A stretch of DNA of 64,000 bases from Punctularia strigosozonata HHB-11173 SS5 (taxonomy: Eukaryota > Basidiomycota > Agaricomycetes > Corticiales > Punctulariaceae), in NCBI RefSeq assembly GCF_000264995.1, contig NW_006767433.1:330953-394952 (forward strand), in the 5' to 3' direction. The position numbers and the translations under genes are program-made. How positions within the stretch are numbered: position 1 is the stretch's first letter; every line of letters starts with the position of its first letter. The notes under the pieces are model-generated. The model did not search any database. It was not told the DNA's origin and saw only the letters and a list, made by a program, of their open reading frames with translations. Positions 22,523 through 35,510 of this stretch are shown one piece after another.

Positions 22523-25500
22523 TTACATGCCGTAGCCGAAGGACGTCGAACGCTGGTAGGGGACGTTCAACGCGCCGGTGAGGGCACCGTTCCCGAACTG
22601 GTTCGCTCCCTGGAAGGGAGAGAGCGGGGAGAAGCCGCCCTGGAGGCCCTGGTTGTGCGCCGAGTTGCCCTGAAGGACGTAGGCGTCGACCGAGTGCGGC
22701 TGGAGGCCGGGCAGCCCGCCTTGACCCTGGAGGCCCGATCCCTGCATACCATAAAGGCTGTTCTGGCTTCCGTAGATGTCGGAGAGCGAGGGCGTGTGAT
22801 GGAGGGACTGAGGCGACATATGTTGAGGCGACATGTGCCTTCCGCCGTTAAGGCCGTGGTGGCCCATACCCAAGCCCTGGTTGCCGAGCGGCATACCGCC
22901 CATGTGCTGATTGTAACCGCCGCCGTAGTGATCCAGCTGCTCACGCTGAAGCTTGTTCTGGATGCGCTTGCCGTACGGGGTGTTGCGGATCAGCGGCAGG
23001 ACCGGGCGGATGCCTTCCACGAGAAGAGCCCGCTGACCGGGTTCCGCGTAGTCCAGCGCGGTCTGGGAAAGACGACGGGTGAGCTTGGCGCGCAGAAGGA
23101 TGGAGCGTGAGCACACCAACCTGTACGCAGTAATTGCCATACGAGTCACGTAAAAGCTTCTCGAGGCGGGTCCGGTTGAGTAACTCCTCAATGAGAAGCT
23201 TGCGGGTGCTGTGCTCGGCCACGCGAATGCACTACAACATCCATCAACATCGGAATGAGATCAGGCTATACGGACACAGCGAAAAAAGCGGTACCTTCTC
23301 GATGACGTTTGAGCTAAACTTCTGCACGGAAAGAGCGCACACGTTGCCGGTGAACTGACGGATGACACCGTCGCTGAACCGGTTATCGTTGAGATCGAGG
23401 ATGTACTGCACGACGTAGTTGCCGTAAGGATCTTGAACGAGCGTCAAGGCGTTGTACGTGATCTCGTTGACGAGCTGCACGCGCTGCTGATCGGACGCGT
23501 GGTCGATGCAACGTTGCAAGACGCAGCATCCGTGGCGGTGCGTCGCGACCTCGACGCAGTTCGCGGCGACGGCGTTGTAGATGAACTAACCATTTTTCCC
23601 GTTTCGTGAGGCCCCGAAGTCGCGAAATAACCCAACTCGGAGCGAACGTACCTGGTTGTCCTCGGGCGCCAGCTTGTTCAGGCACTTCTGAATGACGTGG
23701 TTGCCGTTCAGGTCCTTGATGAGCACGACGACGTGCAAGCTGAGGGCGACGATGATCGAGTGAATCTGCGAGCAAAAAAACCGCCCAGTCGTCAGATCCC
23801 CCCCGCACACGCACGATCAAAAGAAAGGTGTGCGCACTGCACTGACCTGTCGGCGCGTGGAGAGGAAGTCGATCATCTTCTGCACGGCACGCGTGCCGTG
23901 CATATTGAGCGAGATGTTGACCAAATCCTGCGCGACCGACTCGCAGATCAGATTCCGTTGCTCGTCCGTCGCGTACTCCAGCAGCTTCTGACAGAGGTAG
24001 TTGCCGAAGGGATCTGCGTAGACGCGCGTCATCAGTCTCGACGATATTCGACCAGCTACCGGGTGAACGACGTTACCGGTCATGAGGTCCGCGAAGTGCC
24101 CGAAGGTCTCGCGGAAGATCATATCGCGATGCTCCGGAATCCCTTCCTCGAGCTTCTTCTGCAGATACCGGCACCCGTGCTGGTCCTTGCACAGTCCCGG
24201 AATCTCGCCCTGAAGATCCTCCAACCGCGTGCCCGCGAACCGATTCACTGTAAGCCCAGAGCCACGTCAGCCGTCCAGCCCTCGACCATGTATATATATA
24301 TACGTGTCCAGACTACGACTCACGCTCCATCTCGCCGCGCTTGTGCTTCGGTCCGCTGATCCCGTTCATCTTGCTGTCGCCGCTCGGTATACGTCCGTTC
24401 ATACCGAGCCCGTAGCGCGAGCCGCCGTGCTGGTACAGCGCCGTCGATCCCGCACTCGCGCCGTTCGCGGCACCGAGCGCCGCGTTCCCGTTCGAACGTC
24501 CGTTGCTCTCAAAGTTGTAGTTCTCGTACCGGCCGTTGTCGAGGTTGTACACCGAGTCCATCCCGTACTGGGACTGCGACTGCTTTGCCCGCCAGAAGAT
24601 CCGCATCAGCGTCCGCACGACAAGTCGCCATTTTTTTAAAATTTTAATTTTAATTTTTTGATTGCTCACCTGAAGACCGTCGTCGAAGCCGCCACCGATC
24701 GAGTTGAACGTGAGCGGCGTGCCGTCGTACGATCCCGCGTTCTGCATCCGCGACAGCGACGCGCCGAGGTCGCCGTCGCCGAGCCGTCCCCCCGACCCAA
24801 GCGGGTCGGGCGTGAGCGGCGTCCCGGGCGTCTTCAGCAGATGCTGCGCGGCGCTGTTGCTGCTGATCCCGCCGAGCGGCGTCCCGGGCACCGAGCGCGC
24901 GCCGATCGCGCCCATCCCGGAGGCGATATCGCCGAGCGAGCCGAGGGGCGAGCCGCGGCGCGAGGACAGGCCCTGGGGCAGGAGCGGGGTGTTGGTCGCC
25001 GACACGCTCTGCGCGAGCTTGGTCGCGCCGTCGAGGCCGGAGAGCGTCGTGAGCGCGGGGTTGGTCGCGGTGCGGCGCGGGGCGCGTCCGGCGAGCGAGT
25101 CCGGGCCGCGCGGCGAGGCCTGCGAGAAGGGCGCGAGGTCGAGCGCGGCCTGGGAGACCTTGGCCGGGTACGGGTACTTGTCGTCCGCCGGCGTCGGGAG
25201 GTTGCGCATCGCGTCTGTGCCGAGATGAGTGAAAGGCAGGAATGAAGGGAGGGGCCGAGACGAACTATGCATCTCCTGGTCGAGCTGCTCGTCGAGCATC
25301 ATGCCCGCGTTGAACGCGTTCCCGTGTCCGTGCCCGCGAAGGCCGTTCGCGCCCGCAAACTTGCCGTTCTCTTCCTCTCCGAACGAGTTGCCGTTGAGCG
25401 AGACCGTCGGCTGCTGTTGCTGCTGTTGCTGCTGCTGGCGCGCCTTGTCCGCCATCTCGCCCGCGAGCGAGAGCCCCTGAAGGTGACCCGCGAGCTCCTC

Positions 25501-26280
25501 GTCGTGCTCGCTCGCGGACCCGCGGCGACTGGCGGGCATGCTCTTCGCGCCCGCGACGCGGCCGTATCCTGATGGCGCGTGCAGCCCGAGCTCGGGCGAG
25601 GCCTGGACCGAGGGCGCGTACGTGACCGACTTGCGCTTGTCCGCCGCGGACCCGACGGCCTTGTGCAGGTCGTCCGCGTTCAGGTGCCCGTTGTTGCCCG
25701 CGTACTGGCCCTGATGCTGCTGCTGCTGCTGGGGGTGCAGGGAGGAGGGCGCGAAGTGCGGGTGGTGGCCGGCGGAGAGCGGTGCGGCGGAGCCGGGGCC
25801 CGAGTCGTTGCCCGGGTGGAGGGCCGCGTTGACGCGGGGCGGGGTCGTCGGCGCGGAGACGGCGAAGCCGGACGAGGAGAGCTCGTACGGGATCGAGAGC
25901 AGCTCGTTCTGCTGCTGCATTTCGAGCTGGCGCATCTGCTGCTCGAAGAGCTTCATCTTCATCGCGCGCGCCTGGGCGTGCTCCTGCCGCTTCGCCTCGA
26001 TGTGCTGTCAAATAAAGGGGGGTAAGGGGGGGTCATGAGCATGGAGGATGGAGGAGCGGGTTGTTGGAAGGGAAGACGCACAGCTCCGAGGTCTTGAATA
26101 TTAGAGCCCCTCCGCGAGGACTGGTGGAGCATACATGCACGTCAGAACGCCGCTCGGCCTGCGGTGATGACAGGGTTCTATGCCAGCACTCACCGCATCG
26201 GCCAGGTCCAAGGCCTTGACGTCGTTCGAGGACGGGTGGGTATCGGTAGGGGAACTAGAAGGATCCAAGCTGGCGCTCAT
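22523..26280 (-). CDS. PUF4: Pumilio-family RNA-binding protein, Puf4/Mpt5 type
   Basis: Post-transcriptional repressor binding UGUA-type 3' UTR motifs. Translation starts MSASLDPSSSPTD; after an intron a 39-nt exon reads SSRRGSNIQDLGA, then HIEAKRQEHAQARAMKMKLF. The N-terminal half is Gln/Ser/Pro/Gly-rich with several Gln runs. The C-terminal half holds eight PUF repeats with RNA-contact residues visible: DQHGCRYLQKKL, DPFGNYLCQKLL, NMHGTRAVQKMI, DLNGNHVIQKCL, HRHGCCVLQRCI, DPYGNYVVQYIL, QKFSSNVIEKCI and DSYGNYCVQTAL. Repeat 1 with C..Q rather than S..Q fits Puf4/Mpt5 and not Puf3. The tail is Gly/Asn/Met-rich and ends TSFGYGM. At least eight introns; one contains an AT-rich run near 24640. 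Borders near 24.6 and 25.25 kb are inferred. Confidence 0.9.
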
Positions 26281-28342
26281 TGTAGAGTACGGGTGGTGTA
26301 ATTTTGCGACGACGGAAAAAGCAGCGACGAAGAACAGAGGGCCGGGCAAGCAAGCCTAATTGCACACAAGGTAGGAGAGAATCCTGCGGGGGGCGAAAGG
26401 ACGGGTGCTGCGTGAGCGTGACGAAACGGAGGCGCGCTGCCATGACGAACGGGACTGACCAACTTTTTGGGGGGGCCGTCTAGAAAAGACTGTTGGTACA
26501 AGGCCGCGTGGAACGACCTGGGCAGCGTCAGCGAAGGTGGCGGCGTCGTGGTGCGCGACGAGCACGGACCTTTGGGAAGGACTTTGCTGTGGCGGGCGAT
26601 GTCTGTGCTGTCGGGCGGGGGTGGCAAGAAGGACTTAGGTGCGCTCGCGACCCGGGGCTCTTGAGGGCCGTCCGCTTACGGACAGGTGCCCTGATGGGAA
26701 TCGCGGTTCCCACCCTCGTTGCGCCTTCACCCGCGTCACGCCCGTGCCCCTCCCCCCCTTCCGCCTTCTTTCTCGTGCCCTAGCCGACAGAACGTCCCAA
26801 GTCCCCGTCGACCAATTTTCTCCTGTTAATCGCGTGGCTCCATTTCTGTCCGGCGCCGGGGACGGGGGCAGGCAATGGCCGGTTGCATATGTACACATAT
26901 ATGATTGCAAGACCGATAATGAATTCCGGCTTTCCAAACGAAAATAGCCCTCAAAGGAGCAATCCTCTCCCCCGCATGTTTAATTTGCAGGCACCGATTG
27001 ATCAACGGCCCTGCCTCAGCGAGACACGCCCACCAAAGCCGCGCGTCCGAATTCTCGTCCCGAATTTGGCCGCGGCTCGCGACACGCGGCAGCGAGAAGA
27101 GAAAAAAAACTCCCTTTCGCAAGCGCGCCGCGTGCGGGCCTCTGTCGGCCTTCACCCCAGCGACCCGAAACCGAACCTCACCCCTACGCGGCTATTTCGT
27201 CCGCGCCATGCCATGCCATGCCCTGCAGCGTTGTACGTACGTACTTTATTCGCAGCGCCACCCGCGAGGCTACGCCGCGAGAGCAAGCCGATGACAAAGG
27301 AGCGCAACGCCGTGACGCTGCTCCTCCGAGCTCGTCGGCTTCTATCAGAACTCTGCCATATATTCGACTGCAGGCCGCGCTCCTCCTTTGAGGAGCTCGA
27401 ACTCTGGATCCCGCCTACCGTCGTCATCGAGACTACTGCTCCGGCTGATAGCGCAAGAACCCCTCCGGCTTTGGTCCCGAGACGTCTACGGTCATATATC
27501 ACACCCCCTTGGGTGATCAGCCGAACTCGCCCTTTCGTCGTTTCTATTTTTTATTTGCCTCCGTTGGTGCACACCCTTGCACAATTCACCGGACGTCGCG
27601 TATGATCGGCAGGTGCAGATATATACATACCACATACGCACCCACACCTACAAATCCATCCCAACGTGCCACTTTCCCCGGTTCTCCGGCGCAGCCGACG
27701 CAACCGTCTCTCTCTCTCGTCCTTCGCCATAACGTGTACGTAACGAGAACACCTGAAACGAATTTCTTTTAACCTTCCTGTCGCCGCCCCGACTTCTGCT
27801 GCTTCCACGTTCCAGGCTTTGTTCCCGTTCTCGTCAGAAGCGAACGCCTCCTTTAGGCAAGGCGGTCACGCCTGCGCCGCATAGACAAGAACACCTGTGC
27901 GCCACAGGGCACGTCGAGCCGTGACACCGCGTAAGTACGTTGAGATTTACAAGGGGGAGGAAACCACCTCTCGTCGATCGGGAGCTCGAATCAATCCGGC
28001 CGCGGGATACGTATCTTGGTGTCATGTAAGCCTTGGAAGATGTCACGCAAACGGCTCCCAAACTACGTACCTACGGGTAACGGCGTGCCCGTCCCCCCGC
28101 CGGGCTCTCGGGGCACAGGAATACCCCGGATAGCCGGGAGTTCACCGCAAGCGAGCACGAAGTAAATAAACCCAGAAAATCCACATGGGGATGTAACCTG
28201 ACATAAGACGCGGACTGTAAAGTCTAGCTATTAGGGTGGCTACTTACGATCGATCGAGAGTAGTCCTCGAGGCTTAAGCACATCCGTGGTATATACCCCA
28301 CGAAATCGACCGAAAAAAAAAACCCCCAACGTAGATCCAGAA
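26281..28342. other. Long upstream region of the Pumilio gene
   Basis: About 2.06 kb without a gene I can support. It should contain the promoter and 5' leader of the Pumilio gene on the minus strand and, at its right end, the VPS38 3' UTR. Short open frames are present on both strands but lack motifs or consistent splicing. A short CCATG tandem lies near 27207-27223. Confidence 0.4.
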
Positions 28343-31300
28343 TCAACCAGCGCTCCCAACGATCCCCGAGATCGTCCTCGCCGGCCTCGGCGTCGTGGGC
28401 GTCTCGGGACTGACATTGATCGCCTCCTTCTCCCCACCGTGGCCCACCGCATGCCCATTCGCTTCCACCACCTCGATCTTTCCCAGCGTCCGATCCCGAT
28501 CGTCCGGCATCGCCCCGCGCACCGTCCGTCGATCCCCCTCCCCCTCCCCTTCCTCCTCCTCCTCCTCTTCCGTCCCCGATCCCCGCCCTTCCTCCTCCCC
28601 GCCGCGCGCGCGGCCGTCCGACTCCGCCGCGTCCGCGCTGGCAGAAGCAGCGACCGCCGCCGCCGCCGGCCTTCCCCGCAAGCTCAAGAAGCCGAACCCC
28701 AGGCTCAGGTCCGGCAGGTATCCCCGCGGCTTCTTCGACGCGTTCTCGGCGGCGGCGGCGGCGGCGGCGGAGGTAGGCTTCGGCGTCTCCGGCGTCTCCG
28801 GGCGCTCGGAGTCGGGTTCGGGCGGCGTCGGCGCGCCGGCGTCAGCGTCGGTCGTAGGGGGCAGCTCGCTCGCCTGCGCGCGGGGCGTCTGCGGCGCGGA
28901 CGCGGACGCGGTCACGGTGCGCGTCGTCGGCGTGGGCGACGCGGCCCGGACGGCGGTCTCGAGCTCGTCGAGCGACGTCGTGGATTCGTTCAGCGAGAGG
29001 CGGCGACTGTGGAAAAAGAGGGGGTAAAGGGAACGTCAGCGGAGCCGCGGCCGACCGACGTTTTCGGATTTTTGTGAGATGATATGGTGATGATAGGGCT
29101 TACACGACGCGTGCGCTCTCGCCGTCGGTCAGCGTGAGGAAGAGGTTCTTGAGGTTTGGAAGCGTATGCCGCATGTCCAGCGCGCGTAGATCGCGCTCCG
29201 CCGTAAGCTGGCAGTATGACGCAACATGATATGAGTCAGGGAAACGACGACACTGAGCCAACACGCACAATCTCGATATCTTTGTTCAGCAGGAACACCG
29301 CATACTCAAAACGATACGCGTCCACGCCCTTCGAATACAGCGGAAACCTGTCAGGAAAAAAAGAAAGAAAAAATACACATCTCTCAGCGTCGACGAATCA
29401 AGAGGTCGGATGCGAGGAGAGAGAGCACCCACATCCGCGGCCCGACCATCGCCGATATTTCGTCCTTCACCAAGCTCCGGCTCCCGACGCATGTCACCGG
29501 GTACACGAGCCTCACGCCTGCGTACGCCGCGAGCATCTGGACCGCCTGCGCCGCGAACCCCAGCGCGCTCGCGACGCCATCCTCGGTCACTCCGAGCTTG
29601 GGCAGCGACAGCGGTGGCGCGGGGTCGTTGCTCCCAAGCGGGATCGGCAGCGGCACGCCGACGATGGTGAACAGCAGATCGGCCGGCGACGCGAGTTCGA
29701 TGGGGAATATGCCCGCGAGCGTCGCGATCAGGTGTGCGCGCACCGGCGGCAGGCGCGTGCGCAGCGACGCTAGCTCGTCCCTGTATCGCCCCACGAAAAT
29801 ATCAGCACCTATCTATCTCCTATCGCGAAAACAGCGACTGCGTCGTACCTGTCCTCCGCGATCTGCTCGTCGAGCGTCCGTGACGCGCACAGATCTTCCT
29901 CGTGTGCTTTCCTCGCCAGCTCGAGTGTCGACCGACGCTGACGCAGCTCCTCTCGGCGAGTTTCGATCCGACTTCGCACTATCAGTGCACCACCAACAAG
30001 CAAACGTGACAAGAAACGCAAAACATCAATCAGTCGTTACTCTCAATCACATCACCCGGATCAGATTGTTTACAGCGCACTCACGATCTTTAGACGCGTC
30101 TTCCACGGACTCCCTATTCTCTTTCAGGATCTTCACACGGAACTCGCGTTCCGACACCTCGCGTTTCTATGCGCGACAGAAAGCGACCGGCGCAGCAAAG
30201 GGAGGCGGTGCAGCGACAGCGGGATCGCGGGTTCAGTCAGCGAGGCGCGCCAAAGCGAAGCGAGACATAGCGCGCCACTCACGATAGGCGCGAAGCCGTC
30301 GTCGTCGAGCGCCTTCTCAACCTCCGCCGCGACCTCCGCCAGTAGTCGCCGGGTGTCCGCGACGGCGGCGTGCAACGTTACCAACCTATACCATGCAGCG
30401 CGCGCAGCCGGTTAGCGAGCGAAGAGAGGAAAGCGATGAGAGGATGAGAACGGCCGCTTACTTGACGAGGTCGTGATAGCTGGCCGTCTTCGCCGTATCC
30501 CTCTTCCGTCCACGCATGGCCCTCTTCTCCTCAGTTTCCCCCCCTCTCCTCGGAGCGTCCACGAACCGCACGTGCATCCCCTCCTGCTCCTGAACGGTCT
30601 CCGGATCCGAATTATACCCGGCTGCGTCCACATCCGCGTCCTCACCAGGCTCGGGCGGGACGTACATGAACGTCTCTCCCCGCGGCGCGAGCGTGAGCAA
30701 CAGCGTATTCGACGGCAGCTTGCTGGCGGGGACGTCCGGTACCGGCGCGAGTCTGTCGAGCGCAACGTCCCAAGAGGCCAACATGCTCCATTCCTCGGAC
30801 CCTTGGGCCGTTCTCGCCCCATCCGATTCAGCGCGCGCCTTGCCCTTGCCCTTGCCCTTGTCGTTGGTGATGGGATCGAAATCGCCCCACCGCGTCCCCG
30901 CGACGCGGCCCCACACTTCGATCCGGACAGCGCCAGCGCCGAGATCGGCGCCGGGGAAAAAAGCGTCCGGATCCACCGAGAAGACCGGATTGGTCGATGG
31001 GCGGTGAATGGGCGAGATGTAGCTTGGAGGAGGTAAAGTAAGGGGAGGAGATTGCGTAGTCGAGGCGGTGGATGTAGGACGCTTGGTCGGTGACGGTGTG
31101 CGCTGGAGCCGTCGGGTGGAGGAGGGAGAGGACGTGCGGGACGAGGTTGATGGCGCGGGCGAGGTGCCGCGTCCCGGAAACCTGGCGGTGGACGAGCCGG
31201 GCGACGCTCGCCCTTGAGTGAGGCGGGAGGGCGGGCTACTGGGGAGTCTCGTACGGGCGGGCGGAGCTGCAGCGGCTGGTGGCGACTTGGGGGTCACGGT

Positions 31301-32157
31301 AGACCCGTTGACAGCTCGTTTCTTCGTACTCGTCGCGGTGGCGGTCGCTCGCGACGTCACATCCTTGCGCAGGTTGGACGGAGTGCTTGGCCGCGAGGTC
31401 GGCTTGCCGTTCTCTTGCGGCGCTTTGGCCTTCGTAGCAAGATCGCCTAGCCCCGTATGCGGCACGCGTATTACAATGAACGTTTCCACAAGTCGAGACT
31501 TGATGACCTTCTCAAGTCCCCTCTGCGAAGTGTCGAGCCGGAAGGCAGATGACGTAGGGATGGAGAAAGCCGAAGTTGACGGAGCCGAAGCCAAGGACGG
31601 GCGGGTGTGCGAAGTCGTCGACGAGGCAGAGTTCTTCCTCCCAGGTCGTGGCGTGCCCTGCGCCGACGAGGTGGATGCGCCGCTACCAGAGAAACGTCGC
31701 GTTTGAGGACCCTCCTTTTCTTGCTTGACCCTCCTTGCATCGGGGGAAAAGCCAACCTTCGGCGACGACGATGTATTGGGGACAGTCCTCCGACCCCGCT
31801 CGCTCCCCGCTTCCTCCTTAATCGAGGACACGCTCCTGAGCGTGCCGATCGAGGTCGTGGATGACTTCCGGCTCCGCTTGCGCGCCTGGGAGACCGTCAC
31901 ATCCAAGTCATCCGAGAAATGGCCCGAGGGCGTGAATTGAGACGATTCTGAGGGCTGCGAGAGGGCAGATGCGAACGCGTCGCGGACGGGGAAGGGCGTG
32001 AGGTTGCGGATCTGGAAGGAGGTGACCTGCCGGATGCGTCGCTGCAAGGGTTGACGAGTCAAACTACTATTCGTAATGCATACGTAAGAATGAAGGTCTA
32101 TACCTGATAGTATGATCCTCTATCGAGCTCGTCCACTGTGCCAGACCGGGGAGGCAT
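28343..32157 (-). CDS. VPS38: Vps38/UVRAG-like subunit of PI3-kinase complex II
   Basis: Partner of Vps34, Vps15 and Vps30/Beclin 1 in endosomal sorting and autophagy. The first exon is MPPRSGTVDELDRGSYYQ (32157-32104) spliced to RRIRQVTSFQIRNLTPFPVR. A long Ser/Thr/Pro-rich insert is followed by a C2-like part (FSVDPDAFFPGADLGAGAVR, IEVWGRVAGTRWGDFDPI, LLLTLAPRGETFMYVPPE). Then a coiled coil (ETRREELRQRRSTLELARKA), and the UVRAG/ATG14-type domain: ELASLRTRLPPVRAHLIATL, IFPIELASPADLLFTIVGVP, QMLAAYAGVRLVYPVTCVGS and LRALDMRHTLPNLKNLFLTL. The C-terminal tail is low complexity with Glu and Ala runs, ending ISGIVGSAG. Several small introns lie between 29.0 and 30.5 kb. Family call firm; tail exon limits less so. 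Confidence 0.85.
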
Positions 32158-32410
32158 GGCTCTCGTAGTTGGCCTCTGCTACCAAAACCGGTGAAGTTGA
32201 AGCAGCAGTTCGAGCGGTGATCGTGTAGCTATTCGTTTCAGGAACCTCCAATAGATTAGGCCTGTAACATCAAGGTGACCGAGAGGGATACCAGCGTGAG
32301 GGAAAGGGACAGCACAATTCGCGAAACAGAACGAACTGGAATAGCCACGGCTCGGATTGCCGCTTACCGCGCCGGTCGTGGCCACCTTCGTACCTTTGTC
32401 TCGTTCTCGA
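32158..32410. promoter_or_regulatory. Shared divergent promoter, VPS38 / acidic protein
   Basis: The two start codons point away from each other and are 253 bp apart, so both promoters share this interval. No clear TATA element or known operator is seen. Confidence 0.45.
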
Positions 32411-34130
32411 ATGGCGCCCAAACCACGACCTATCAAGAAGACTGCGAAAACTCCATACGAACCAGACGGAAAGGCACCAGTACTAGCGCCTCCCAATGAT
32501 GCCAGACCCGCTCAGACCATCAGCGCCCCGAGCACCAGCGCGAGCGCAGCCATGCCCCCTCCCCCGGCTCCTCCACCACCACCTCAGGCCATCCTAGAGC
32601 CAGAAGCGAAAGAACTATCAGTGTGCTTGAAGGTTTGCATTTCCTGTCTTTTGCGTCATGCCTCGCTCATCCTTTCATCAGAATGCCGTCGTGAAGACGG
32701 GTCAGATCTACGGATTCTACGCGGACACCAGGCGATTGTACGTGGACATCGAGTCAACCAGCATGCGGTTCTCGCTAACCCCTGCTGCAGGGGCATACAG
32801 AGATATGCGCAACATCCGCCGCGCTCCATGGTTTCCGCCCTCGGTCGCGAAATCGAGAGATACGACGCGCTCATGGACACGATCGAATCTCAACTCGTAC
32901 GCTACCTGTTTGTTCTTTTGTAAAACCGGTTTATAAGACGTAATGCGACAGCTTCATTCCATTGCGCTATTGCGCCGCGAGCTCCAGATCGAGCAAGACA
33001 AGGCCAAAGCCGCCGAAGAAGCCGTCGCCTCCCACACCCGCTCGCGCACCGCATCCCTCTCCCCGGCGACCACGCGCGCCTCCCTCCCGCCCGTCTCCGG
33101 CACCGACCCCCCGACCTCCGACGGCCAGGACTCCATCCTCGGCCTCCCATTGACCGATGAGCCCTCCTCCGCCGCGCCTTCACGCAATTCGCAAAGCACG
33201 CCTCCCGCCGCGACGCCTAGCGCTACCGCCCGGCGCATGTCCACCATCTCCCTCTCCTCGCTCAACCGGCCCTCCTTTCCCCATAAGCTCGACCTCTCTT
33301 CCGCATCGCTCGCCCTCACACCCTCCGACGCCGCTCTCTTCGCGACCGGGCTCGCCTCGCCTGTCACGCTCGCCCCGCGCTCAGCCCGTCCCTCCGCCGC
33401 GAACGAGCTCCCTCCCGACCTACTCGCCATGGCCCTCGCCCAAACGTCTCCCAATGGCGGGCGCGAGGTCGACATCGACCTCACCATGGACGACTCCTCG
33501 CCTCCCAACGCTCTGGGCGCGATCGGCAGCTCCGCCGACAAGCCGATCGAGCTTGACCTGGAGCTCGACATGGACCTCTTCGGGGACGGCGCCGACGACG
33601 GCTCCGGCGGGGGCCTCTTCTCGCCCTCCGGCGGCGTGCCTACCGGGCTGCCCAACGCGGGTGACGGTCAGTCCAACCCCGGCGCTGGCCAACCAGGGAC
33701 CTCCGATGGCGTGCTCGGCCTCGATGTCCTCGACTCCTTCACGTCTTCCGCAGCGCCGTCGGATTCCGAACTCTTCCAGAGTCTTGCTGGTGGCGACCCT
33801 GCCTCCGCCCAAGGGTCCCAGCCTGGCCAGCAACAACCCCAGCAGCCCGCTCAACACCTCGACGTCCCAGGCTCCAGCGACGCGCACGGCGCCGCTCCCT
33901 CGCCTGGGGCAATTCTCGCCAGCTTCGCGGCCGCCAATCCCCAGGCCCAAGATGGGTCGACCACCCATCCGGACGGGAACTTCAACTTCGCTTCCCTCGG
34001 TCTGGATCAGTTCAACGACTCGAGCTTCTTCTCGTCGGAGACGGATACCCAAGGGGAAGGCGGTGGGACGGAAGACATGGCGTCGTTGCAGGAGATGCTG
34101 GATTTTACTAGCCACGAAACAGCAAGTTGA
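32411..34130 (+). CDS. Conserved-looking acidic protein, function unknown
   Basis: Four exons (32411-32632, 32682-32737, 32791-32896, 32952-34130) give 520 residues. The N-terminus is basic and Pro-rich (MAPKPRPIKKTAKTPYEPDG). A likely folded or helical part follows: VKTGQIYGFYADTRRLGIQR, SALGREIERYDALMDTIESQ and LRRELQIEQDKAKAAEEAVA, the last predicted coiled coil. The remaining 350 residues are Ser/Pro/Ala-rich with acidic patches (VDIDLTMDDSSPP, IELDLELDMDLFGDG, FASLGLDQFNDSSFF) that look like activation-domain sequence. A Mediator tail subunit is one guess, from the layout alone; I do not recognise a family with certainty. Frame and introns are clean, so it is very likely a real gene. Confidence 0.7.
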
Positions 34131-34579
34131 CGGTCATATCCGGCGACTCACGCTTGGAAGCAGCCGGTCATCAGTCTTCGTCGTGTGTCGTGTAGCACGA
34201 TTTTATGCAAACCAAGTGCAGTTATTGTGACGGCGGGGACGCGAATACGAGTACAGTCGTTCGGGAACAAACAAAGAAAAGAGATCCCGGAATTTGCCAA
34301 GGAGAAAAAGAATTATCGTCCATTCTCGGAGGCAAAAAAGCAGGCCTGGTTGCTGAAGCAACAAGCCCTCCCAGATCGCCTACCATCTACAGTGAGCAAG
34401 ACAAGTAGGCCCTGCGGTAAGCAGGCCCTCCTTGTAAGCACCGGGTGACCACAATCATCGCATTTTTTTTTCTTCTTTTCTGTGTTTTTTGGGGAGTTTC
34501 GCTTGTTTATTGGTTGCGAGTGTAAGATCGTGAACTGTCCCGAATGTGTGCCGGCTCACCGGCTCATACGAGGTGTGGT
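34131..34579. other. Intergenic
   Basis: Lies between two converging models. Contains T-rich and A-rich runs (ttttttttcttcttttctg near 34463) consistent with 3' ends. No coding exon is supported. Confidence 0.4.
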
Positions 34580-35320
34580 CTAGTTCGGATCTTCAAGGGA
34601 CAGCCCGAATATGACGGCAGCAAGCATCAGAGCCGCGCTCAACCCGCCCACGATCGCCATAACGGGCTGCGTTCAGGCACACCGACGAGAGCATCGGAGA
34701 CGTGATTCCTATGGCCACCACTGCCGTCGCCAGCCTGGATGAAGCCCTGCCGAGATACCCTCTAGCCTCCAGCGCCAGCAGCACACTGCCGAGGAGGTTC
34801 GCCTGGAGCCCGATGACCGCGATGATCGCCGCAATCTCGAGGGACAGCGAATGGACGGGACCGTAGCTTGCGAACCACAGGCATGCATCGTGGCATATGG
34901 CTGCGAATGCCAGAGGCTGCCAGAGGTGAGGTTAGTTGAGTAACGCCCGACGGGGATACGCAACGCACCAGAGGCAACAGCTTGTTGGCCATGGCGACAG
35001 GGCCTGACTGGACAATTGCGTGCTGTCCCTGAAGCTGGATTGAATGGCGGATAAGGTTAGCTCCGTTGGCACACACCGCGAGCGCGAGTATGTACGCACA
35101 TCAAAAGGAGGCAACGCAAACTAGGGTCACAGAGTGAAGGAAACCCTGAGAGCCCATGTCAGCCCGCTACACAGATCATATACCCGCCTCCACAGCCATT
35201 CGAGGCACTGCGGATTCAGCGTCACAAGCGTGGTACAGTTAAGCTATTGGGCGGCCTTCTCAACACAGACGGGATCAAAAATCTCGCGGGTTGCTGTAGT
35301 GCGCAGAGCCGGATCAGAGA
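34580..35320 (-). CDS. Possible small multi-pass membrane protein, tentative model
   Basis: Several hydrophobic exons can be joined on the minus strand with short GT-AG introns. In order they are LNCTTLVTLNPQCLEWLWRR, FALPPFD (a 21-nt exon), LQGQHAIVQSGPVAMANKLL, LAFAAICHDACLWFASYG with EIAAIIAVIGLQANLLGSVL, and PVMAIVGGLSAALMLAAVIF ending SLEDPN and a stop at 34580-34582. The last segments look like membrane helices. The start codon was not found; it may lie upstream, near 35450. No family recognised. The model depends on very short exons and could be wrong, or a decayed gene. Confidence 0.3.
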
Positions 35321-35510
35321 TGCTGCGAGCAAAAACCATGAAGATAGGCACGATGCTAATGCCCCGTTCGGTTGTTTCAAAAGAAAATGTGGCTGGCTGA
35401 GAGCGTTGCCTGGAGAGGTAGTTGCTCATTTCATTCCATACCAGGGTACGCAATGGAAAAACGGAAATGCTCCATAATGCAAAGTTTTGAGTTACTGATA
35501 CAAATGCGGA

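Noticed and set aside
24658-26025. Plus-strand frames antisense to the Pumilio gene
   Set aside because: Repetitive Arg/Val/Glu/Ala translations mirror the minus-strand coding sequence and its Gln repeats.
26467-27605. Possible extra gene upstream of the Pumilio start
   Set aside because: Open frames of up to 240 codons exist, but there are no motifs and no pair of exons with good splice sites; GC-rich non-coding DNA explains them.
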